A stretch of 64,000 nt of DNA from positions 13,104,633 to 13,168,632 of the forward strand of contig OZ007583.1 of NCBI GenBank assembly GCA_963931925.1. Reading direction: 5' to 3'. Position numbers and translations under genes: made by a program. Numbering within the stretch: position 1 is the stretch's first letter; each line of letters starts with the position of its first letter. The notes beneath the pieces were generated by a model. It saw nothing but the letters and a program-made list of their open reading frames with translations. It was not told the origin of the DNA and did not search any database. Source of the stretch: Onchidella celtica. Taxonomy: Eukaryota; Mollusca; Gastropoda; Systellommatophora; Onchidiidae. Of the stretch, positions 56,591 to 64,000 are shown in pieces.

Positions 56591-57396
56591 TAGCTTTGAA
56601 ATTTTCAGCAGAAAACTGTTTTACTGCATGTTTTGTATCTTACTATAATTGAGCCAGAGGGTGAACCTGTAAGCAGCTACTCGCAAAACTTCGCGACCAC
56701 GCCATCAAAAATTATGAAACTTGGTGTACTGCATCAATTTGTGACGAAGAGTTACGTGGACACATTCATTTCGAAGAAAAAATCAGTCTTTACTGTTATT
56801 TTTTTTTTTTTTTTGAGCCGCAAAACAAAGACGCATTTTCATCGGATAGAACCGAAAAATGTGACCCGAAATTTCGGCCTTGACCTTTCTTTACACATTG
56901 GTAGTCGAAAATCAACGTAATCACATCTGTGTATTTCTATGTGAAATTGTGGTGCAACAGTCAGTTCTATGTCACCGCATCGAATCCAGATGCCGTGTTT
57001 AATGTAGCCTAGATCTAGATATACGGTTGGGCTTGGCACTGGAAAATTTGCCAGATTTATCTTGCGCGGGTTGGTTGGTGTTTATAAAAATGGAACCTCA
57101 CTCTCATGAACACTTTGAAAATCTCCCTGTAAAATGAAAAAAATTGTTGATATGCCAGTATGTGAAGTGAACAATGAATTGTCCTTAGTTACTCCTAAAC
57201 AGTAATGAGTACTGACACGTAGCGTGCACATAATACTACTGGGTGTGATTACCAGTCATAATTGAACAGGTGATCAGACCTAGCTATTATCTGACGTCCT
57301 CAAACTTGCCGGATGTCCAAGTTTTGAACAGCCAACGGTCCACCGAGGCATTCCCTCGTCAGTGCAAATGCCCGCGACACTGAACACTCTCTAGAC
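56591..57396. other. Non-coding stretch
   Basis: T-run near 56797-56812. Open frames here are featureless. Confidence 0.4.
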
Positions 57397-58181
57397 CAAG
57401 GGTTTCCAACCTTTTTCGTTCGTTTTACCCCTGTCAACTTTTCTAAAATATATTTACCCCCACCTTTTGTATATTATTATCAACATACATCGAAATACGC
57501 AAAATGTACAGGGGACCCGGGGAGAATGATTTTTTTCAAATTCAGGGGCGTGGCTGCAACAGCTCCAACTTATTACAGGGCTTTTCGGTGACGTTCAGAG
57601 TCGTTTTAGGGTTAGACTTAGGGTTAGGGTGCACAGTCCAGAGATTGCAGCACCCATGGCAGTGTTCGGTAGGACGAGAAATCCCATCGCCGATGACCTG
57701 TATTTGGGGGTGTGTGGCTGCCCCGCTCCTGAATTTGATAAAGTGAGTACGAAAAAAAATTACGCACAAGGGGAAGGTTTACACGCTATTTAAACGTATT
57801 AATGAGTTAAATAAATATAAAGGAAAAAAATATTATGTTCTATGCATATCTTGTTCGGTATTTTCCTAAATTTATTCTGCCCAGAATTAGACTACAGCAT
57901 TGGCAACACGATAATCATAAAGTATAAAATACAAATTGTTAAGTCAAAATCGGCAAAAAAGAAAAGACACATTCAATAAGCATTCGTTTTTTTTTTTCTT
58001 TCATGACATATTCCTAAACTTCAAAATTTCTTCTCAACTTACAAAATAAATGTTTCGTTTATTTAAATAAATTCTTTTATTTTACCAAGTCCAAAACCAG
58101 AATTAGCAATTAATTTACCCCATGGTTAAACGAAGTTCATATCTCCGGGAGAAGACTTTACCCCAGGTTGAGAACCCAGTT
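57397..58181. mobile_element. Non-autonomous hAT-like element, family F1 copy 2
   Basis: Left end CAAGGGTTTCCAACCTTTTT, right end read backwards ACTGGGTTCTCAACCTGGGG. Flanks CTCTAGAC and TTCTAGAA-like share TCTAGA. The interior block CATTGGCAACACGATAATCA, AAGTATAAAATAC matches copy 1. TTAGGG-like motifs at 57604-57629 are inside. Confidence 0.72.
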
Positions 58182-58293
58182 TCTAGAAAATCTTTCTGTA
58201 ATCTATAAAAATAAAAGTTTGGTAATTTCTTTGTTCATTTCTTCCTTTTTCACTTTCCACAAATATCTTAAAGCTAAATAAAGAATTGCAAAG
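58182..58293. other. Short spacer between two hAT-like elements
   Basis: About 110 bp of AT-rich sequence. Confidence 0.5.
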
Positions 58294-58334
58294 CAATGGC
58301 GCATCTAAGCTATGGCCAGGGTAGGGAAGTGTCC

Positions 58335-58510
58335 TATTTAGAAATCTTATTTTAGACTAAATGATGAACGGGGAAATGCAATGCACGATTGGCCTCTACC
58401 AATGATGAACAAGTTGTTGTCCATCTCATGGAATGGCGTATCAATGATTTCAGTGGTTTTGAGGTGAGCTCTATATTCTCACCACTTGAAGGGAGACGCC
58501 ACTGAGCATT
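58335..58510 (+). repeat. Dispersed repeat R2, copy 2, inside an F2 element
   Basis: Counterpart of 56385-56590 in the same orientation. Its absence from F2 copy 1 at 9412 indicates that it was inserted into, or captured by, this copy. Confidence 0.55.
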
Positions 58511-58721
58511 TTCTGTTATAATCAGAAAAGCCATGCTCGGATTGTTTTAAAAAAAAAAAATCTCAAATGCAAACAAGGCACAGTTGTAATTCTCTTGCAG
58601 TGTTATAATATGTTAATTAAAGATAGGAAGAAGAGAAAGAATGAAGAACATTTATACGGCGCCAAATCCAAAAGATTGCTGTAGGCAATTAACAGAAAGT
58701 CTTGTTCTCTCCATCTGCATC

Positions 58722-58742
58722 TGTCTCTCTGTCTCTCTCTCG

Positions 58743-58828
<86 letters not shown>
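58722..58828. repeat. CT microsatellite
   Basis: CT array with single CGCTC interruptions; Leu/Ser and Arg/Glu frames are artefacts. Confidence 0.95.
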
Positions 58829-58829
<1 letters not shown>

Positions 58830-59063
58830 GCACAATTTATTACATACGCTCTTGCGCTATACACACACGCACACACATACATAGAGATAAATAAGGCACA
58901 ATTTAAACAATTAAACAGCAAAAATAGCAAGATTAACTAGTTTGAATAATACCACTGAGTTGATATTATGGTAAAGCTATCTAAAAGATGGGTCTCATAT
59001 CTTTGGACAGAGACGCAGTTTCACCGCTTGCCACATGGGCTATATTCCGTAGATACGCCCCTG

Positions 59064-59369
59064 ACTGCAAGACAGCTCGATCACGGTGGTACGATGTTCT
59101 GTTCAGCGTCAAAGCTTTCTAACTGAATTCTTCAAGCATCAATTCGGGCGTCCCGTGGTAAACTGCTGTAACTGGACTATCACACAACAGTCAGAAGAAG
59201 CAAAGGACTGAATAACTTAATGTAACAGACTTAGTAGTTACGATATTTAGAAAAAAAAGAGAAAAAAACGTTACGTAATCCTTAGTTTCCAGAATTGAAC
59301 TCCCAACTAATCACATGACCCACGGGATTTCAAAGGTTACAAATGTGTCGAATATTCTTTTTTATTTTT
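59064..59369. other. Non-coding spacer
   Basis: Contains the 59158-59185 stretch similar to 33601-33640. Nothing else recognised. Confidence 0.4.
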
Positions 59370-59486
59370 TTTTAAAATTCAATCTCACTTGGAAAATTTG
59401 CCTTTGTGTCATTGCAGCCAGTGACAACTGGAGCAGACACGTCGTCGCCACAGTGCACCGCCGGTCGGCGGTGGTTTTCTTTCTTT
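59370..59486 (-). mobile_element. CR1/Rex1-like LINE 3' tail 3, abutting SINE-A
   Basis: CAATCTCACTTGGAAAATTT followed by GCCTTTGTGTCATTGCAGCC, GGAGCAGACACGTCGTCGCC and CGGTCGGCGG matches 55000-55090. It ends at the G-run 59487-59503, beyond which SINE-A copy 4 begins. Confidence 0.5.
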
Positions 59487-59745
59487 GGGGGGGGGGGGGG
59501 GGTGACGGGGATAAATTTTATTCAATTTTGCCCGGACCGCGGCTTGTTCGGCCTGCTCTTCTCGATTCCCGGCTGCCAAGGTATCTTTAACTTGCGCAAC
59601 GTGCTCAGGTGGCCTCCGAATTTTTCGTCCTCATCCGAGAAGACTAGGTGCTCGATCCTACCTGCAATAGGATCAGGTACAGGAAACTAATATGAGAAAA
59701 GTCCCAAAATTCCAACATGCCCGCACCAACCGGGATATCTCAATT
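59487..59745 (-). mobile_element. SINE-A copy 4, lacking its tRNA head
   Basis: Minus strand: CATGTTGGAATTTTGGGAC, TAGTCTTCTCGGATGAGGAC, GTTAAAGATACCTTGGCAGC, AGAGCAGGCCGAACAAGC, then CAAAATTGAATAAAATTTAT and a 17-base C-run. The head (A and B boxes) is missing, so it is a 5'-truncated copy. The tail beyond the C-run differs from copy 1. Confidence 0.75.
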
Positions 59746-60227
59746 TAAAGAAAGAAAAAAAAAAAGGAAATCGAGTTACGATAGTTTACCATACCGCCCT
59801 CGAATTGTAGACTCAAAATTCACACTTACGCTACTCTTACTTTCTTTTAGTAACAAAGAACAAACTTACACAAACGTCCCAAAAATCTTTCCGTTTCTTT
59901 GTTTTCTTCTGTTCACGTCTTTTTATTGTCTGGGGACCTGAATACTTGTACACGATTTATCGTATCGATCCAGACAATGGACCATTGTAATGTTTCTCGC
60001 CCACTACTATGAAACAGTCATGTCCACGTGGGACCATTTGCGTCTCTGCGTGGGACACGTTGCGAAACTTAGTTTGCAGACCTGGGTACTTGCAGGGAGG
60101 GCCAGAATGAATAATTATCGTTTAGGGTCAACGCATGGTAAGGATTGAACGTGGCAGTAATCAAACCTCCAGAGGTTGAATGTAATGGCATTATGTAAAT
60201 ATCGTTTAACTGTTTCTTGAATGGGAT
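59746..60227. other. Non-coding stretch
   Basis: Nothing recognised before the CT block. Confidence 0.4.
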
Positions 60228-60254
60228 CTTTCTCTCTCTCTCTCTCTCTTTCTT

Positions 60255-60327
<73 letters not shown>

Positions 60328-60612
60328 CTCTTTGTGTGCTTCCCTCTCCTCTCTTATTGTATATGCATGTCTCTCTGTCTCTTTTTGTCTCTCTCTCTCT
60401 CTTTCTCTCTCGGTATGCCTCTCCCTATTCTCTCTGTCTCTCTTTGTCTTGGCGTGTGTCTCCCCCCCCCCTCTCTGTCTCTCTCTCTCTGCCCCTCTTT
60501 CCCTCTCGGTATGCCTCTCCTTCTCTTCTCTCTCTTTTGGTGTCTCTCTGTCTTGTCTTTCTTTCTCTCTGGACGTGCCTCTCTTTTTTTGTATGAGTGT
60601 CTCCTTCCTCTC

Positions 60613-60660
<48 letters not shown>
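60228..60660. repeat. CT microsatellite block with higher-order repeats
   Basis: Long CT arrays at both ends (60230-60315 and 60613-60656) around a section where TCTCTCTCGGTATGCCTCTC recurs (about 60404 and 60502) and a third form TCTGGACGTGCCTCTC (about 60570). The Leu/Ser frame of 262 codons is an artefact. Confidence 0.93.
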
Positions 60661-60662
<2 letters not shown>

Positions 60663-61494
60663 ACGTTGCAGCATTTCAATACAGCCCCTGTCCACCGCCA
60701 AATCTGCTAAATTCTGAGTCCATTGCCACCCACGTACTGAGGCGTAAGTTACCGACAGAAAATGGTTCTTCCTCCCATTGTTTCGTCATTAATTTTGAAA
60801 CATCTCACATATCAATGCAATTTTACTTCCACCCCCCTCCACACCCCCCCCCCCAAAAAGCAACCAAGCCCCACCCCTGCCAACCCCCGCCCCCTTTTTT
60901 TTATAATACAACCAAAAATCTTTTATTTTGCCATATTAAGTCCGCCAACACAAAAGTATCAAATTATTCCACAAAGAATCCCGGACAAAAACTAAGAAAA
61001 TTACTGTAATTTTGCTGCGAGGGTGAATATTTCTATTCTCAATTGTAGCCGTTGGCGACAGAACACAGATTTTACAGTATCTGACATCTCTGTGTGTGTG
61101 CCTTAACCAGAGACCAGAGATTGATCATGAGAATGCCAGCTATAGACACTCCCTGGCACATTCTGCCCTGGACGTCAATGTCATCCATTTATCCGTAATC
61201 ATTATTTCTGTTCCATGGAAACACAAGATTGATGTTCTGACTGCAGTCGCATGGCCAAGGCAAGGGACTACCAGCGTCTCTCTTGTTTCCTGTTACTTAA
61301 AATTATCCTGTAGGATATCACTTCTTAGTGTCAGTACTGATTGATATACATTCATTTTTACATAATTATACGTTTCCACATGACCACCGCTCTCATGGGT
61401 TCATTGGTAATTCTTTTCATTCTCCATCATTTCGGGCACCCATCCATCCTTTCAGTATCTAAGTCTATCCATTCATCAAGACCCGCACAGCCAT
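60661..61494. other. Non-coding stretch
   Basis: Interrupted C-runs at 60833-60857. No gene recognised. Confidence 0.4.
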
Positions 61495-61556
61495 CCGCTC
61501 ACCCATCCATCCATCCACCCATCCATCCATCCATCCATCCATCCATCCATCCATCC

Positions 61557-61648
<92 letters not shown>

Positions 61649-61649
61649 G

Positions 61650-61701
<52 letters not shown>
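61495..61701. repeat. CCAT then CTAT microsatellite
   Basis: About 14 CCAT units change into about 35 TATC units with one TGTC interruption. The same two-phase structure as 14820-15096. Confidence 0.97.
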
Positions 61702-61702
<1 letters not shown>

Positions 61703-62653
61703 ACTTTCGTACGCGGAATAGGGGTGTGAAGCAAACCGTATGAAAGGTGCAATTTGGGGAGGGGTGGGGGGATTAAAAATCCCCACGATGGCCGTAGCTC
61801 CTCTATGAAAGGCTCTTAACAGGGTAGTGTCGAAGAACGTTGTATTCACAGAATGATTCCTAACTTAGTTTAAACGGCTTTGGGCTATCTTACTTCCAAA
61901 ATAATCAGCTCTATGGTAAAGCCCAGACATCTGAATTGAAGGTCCACTTCTCCCGCAAGGTTGTTGAATTTCCTGAAGTTACAGTAAAACGTTCATCTGA
62001 GGGCGAGTGCCACTTTTTCTTTTTCTTTGTGGTTTATTGCAGTTACAAGAGATACGTTCTAAGTTATACATACCGATACTCGTCCACAGAAACGGGCACG
62101 CTTTGGAATTAAATTTGTAAAATATAACCAGTAACAAGTTTTCTTTCCCGACCATCACCGTGTAACCCTGCTAGCCATCTATAAAAGCAATGCAAACATC
62201 AACAAAAGCACATTATGCGACATCGCCAAACCCTTCGTCAGCAGCATACCACTTCCCGTATTTTCAATCAGTCACTCTTTCCATCTATCTTACGGATGAC
62301 TGCAACACCCGTAATACAAATAAATAATAATACTGATAAAAGCCTGTCATATGTATGTAGATATGGCGATTTACTTGCGCCCTATATAGATGAACGCAAA
62401 GCGTATCTGCTAAAACATAAAAACAGAAAAGGCTCTCAAATTATATCGGATAAGCCTTAAGCCATTTTGTATTAGAGATACCTCAATTAGGTTTATTGCT
62501 GGCCGAAAATATGTATAGCCCGGATCCATAATATATTTATTGGGAGAAGAATGTGCTTATTGTAATTTTTTTTCCATCTGCCAGATTCGCTCATAGAGTT
62601 TATGAGAAAAAATTAATCAAAGGACAAAAAGAAAAATAATAATATTGTCAAGA
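61702..62653. other. Non-coding stretch
   Basis: G-rich patch at 61757-61770. The 81-residue frame at 62215 has no recognised domain. Confidence 0.4.
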
Positions 62654-62787
62654 CGCAAATATAGACGAATAGATAACACAGACATAATAGTATAGTGTTT
62701 CTCAAGGTCCCACAGGGCGTGGTAATATTTGGCGGGACGTTGGACTCCAGAATAGGGCGCAGGGATTTTTCATAGAAATGTCAATTG
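62654..62787. repeat. Left arm of a large inverted repeat
   Basis: Matches the complement of 63848-64000 with about 85-90% identity. Shared blocks: ATAGACGAAT, GACATAATAGTATAGTGTTT, CTCAAGGTCCCACAGGGCGT, GGTAATATT(T/C)GGCGGGACGT and GCGCAGGGATTTTTCATAGA. The internal AGTGTTTCTCAAGG resembles a hAT terminus, but the match extends beyond it on the outer side. Confidence 0.9.
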
Positions 62788-62831
62788 CATTGTGCATTTT
62801 AACTTAAACTGTGCAGATAAACTGGAGGATG
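62788..62831. other. Spacer inside the inverted repeat
   Basis: Short AT-rich spacer before the minisatellite. Confidence 0.5.
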
Positions 62832-63206
62832 AATGACAATAGATGAACTAAAGGCTGCACTGAATGACAATAGATGAACTAAACGCTGCACCGAATGACA
62901 ATAGATGAACTAAACGCTGCACTGAATGACAATAGATGAACTAAACGCTGCACTGAACGACAATAGATGAACTAAACGCTGCACTGAATGACAATAGATG
63001 AACTAAACGCTGCACTGAAAGACAATAGATGAACTAAACGCTGCACTGAATGACAATAGATGAACTAAACGCTGCACTGAATGACAATAGATGAACTAAA
63101 CGCTGCACTGAACGACAATAGATGAACTAAACGCTGCACTGAATGACAATAGATGAACTAAACGCTGCACTGAATGACAATAGATGAACTAAACGCTGCA
63201 CTGAAT
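62832..63206. repeat. 31-bp minisatellite, 12 copies, LINE-derived
   Basis: Unit AATGACAATAGATGAACTAA followed by ACGCTGCACTG, repeated 12 times with few changes (first copy AGGCTG, some ACCG or ACGAC variants). The last unit passes without a break into the LINE reading frame at 63188, so the unit appears to derive from the LINE itself. Confidence 0.95.
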
Positions 63207-63388
63207 GGCAACCAAGGAGAGGAGGAAGAACAAGAGGACGACCAGGAAGAAGATGGCAAGACGACACGAAACAGCGAGGAGGAACAACGTGGATGAGGAA
63301 AACATCAGATAAGAAAGAATGGAAATCAATTATCGGATTACTACATCCTGCAGTGGATGAACAATGCCTAGGTGAAAGGTGCAGTTAA
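63188..63388 (+). mobile_element. LINE reverse-transcriptase C-terminus fragment (RTE-like)
   Basis: In one frame: TKRCTEWQPRRGGRTRGRPG, then RRWQDDTKQRGGTTWMRKTS, then DKKEWKSI, ending at TAA 63386-63388. The pattern T-EW-PR-GRxxRGRPxxRWxDD..GTTWMRxxxDxxxWK is the standard tail end of the reverse transcriptase of RTE-like and related LINEs, recalled from family knowledge. The rest of the LINE (endonuclease, RT palm) is missing. No typical 3' tail follows. Confidence 0.75.
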
Positions 63389-63847
63389 ACTGTTCTTTGT
63401 CTATGTCGTGTTGGTGGTTTCTTTGTTTGAATTTAAACTTCCTTTGAATGGATACAATAATTATAGATTATAATATATAAATATTTTCTTACATTTTTGT
63501 ATATAATGTATACAAACTTTTTCCAATCATTGAGGGGGCAGTTTTTTTGGTTGTTTTTTTTAAATCGAAGTGAGGCGTGAGACAAAGAAACGGTTGAGAC
63601 ACACTGAAAGAGAATGAACGACAGAAAGACGTGGAAAAAGAAAGCAGAACGGGAGGGAACGAAGTAAGCAGGGGAATAAAGAGGTAGGAAAAGACAGAAA
63701 GTGGTGGAAAGAGGTGGGAACTGGTACGGAGCAAATGGGAGACGAAAGTGAAAAAAAACAACAACTCTGACATGAAAACATAACGACAGTTGCAAGCAAA
63801 GAGATGCCAGAACGAATAATGCGGTGAATGAAAGAGAAACAAATAAT
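63389..63847. other. Purine-rich non-coding stretch inside the inverted repeat
   Basis: AT-rich then A/G-rich (63570-63850). The minus-strand Phe/Ser-rich open frames reflect this strand bias. Confidence 0.5.
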
Positions 63848-64000
63848 AAGCAATTAAGATGTCTATGAAAAATCCCTGCGCCCCATTCTGGGGTCTCACG
63901 TCCCGCCGAATATTACCACGCCCTGTGGGACCTTGAGAAACACTATACTATTATGTCTATGTTATCTGTTTGTTTCTCAGTGTATTCGTCTGTTTTTGCG
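63848..64000. repeat. Right arm of the large inverted repeat, reaching the window edge
   Basis: Complement of 62654-62787, with a roughly 17-bp extra segment (about 63966-63985). Because it runs to the last base, the arm may extend outside the window. Confidence 0.88.

Larger units (their letters stand above)
58294..59063. mobile_element. Non-autonomous hAT-like element, family F2 copy 2
   Basis: Left end CAATGGCGCATCTAAGCTAT, right end read backwards CAGGGGCGTATCTACGGAAT. The interior GTTGATATTATGGTAAAGCT, ATCTAAAAGATGGGTCTCAT matches copy 1 at 9412. It contains the R2 copy (58335-58510) and a CT array, so it is a composite. Flanks share TTGCAA/CTGCAA. Confidence 0.72.

Noticed and set aside
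60221-61009. 262-residue Leu/Ser-rich open frame, and similar long frames at 7348-7932, 11300-11899, 20525-20953 and 32548-32991
   Set aside because: They are translations of GA/CT and GACA microsatellites, in several overlapping frames on both strands, with no start context, domain or exon structure.

Overview
This is eukaryotic, animal-type, non-coding DNA and appears almost wholly intergenic or intronic. It is AT-rich and crowded with microsatellites (GA/CT, GACA, GATA, GGAT, GAAA), minisatellites, poly-G/poly-C runs and short interspersed elements. No bacterial, plastid or mitochondrial gene layout is visible. The repeat mix (tRNA-headed SINEs, many non-autonomous hAT elements, a KRBA2-like integrase transposon, and LINE tails of the CR1/Rex1 and RTE kinds) fits a lophotrochozoan. 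A mollusc, perhaps a gastropod, is my best guess; this rests on memory of similar genomes, not on any search.

Host genes. The one well-supported host gene piece is on the minus strand at 15901-16023. It is a 41-codon first exon that starts at an ATG inside a YY1-like motif, has two CCAAT boxes just upstream, and ends at an ideal splice donor. The gene would continue towards lower coordinates, but I could not find later exons. Two more promoter-like clusters (about 39.94 kb and 54.06 kb) are only candidates.

Mobile elements. The clearest is a 2.2 kb Ginger-like cut-and-paste transposon at 50365-52574. It has a retroviral-type DDE integrase core, an acidic linker, a cysteine-rich C-terminus, 26-bp inverted ends, and arrays of 22-bp palindromes spaced about 30 bp just inside both ends. 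A second element at 4912-6576 has the same architecture (inverted ends made of tandem palindromes) but no transposase, and may be a non-autonomous relative. Around them lie at least seven non-autonomous hAT families or copies, several with 7/8-matching 8-bp target duplications; two SINE families (A: five copies or parts, B: four copies); a foldback family carrying a perfect CRE (TGACGTCA); other palindromic elements; and three CR1/Rex1-like LINE tails.

Right end. From 62654 to the window edge, two long inverted arms enclose a 31-bp minisatellite that runs straight into the coding sequence of a LINE reverse-transcriptase C-terminus. The repeat unit seems to have been amplified out of the LINE reading frame.

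Most long open frames here (poly Leu-Ser, Cys-Leu-Ser-Val, Ile-Tyr-Leu-Ser, Lys-Glu-Arg) are translations of microsatellites and are not genes.
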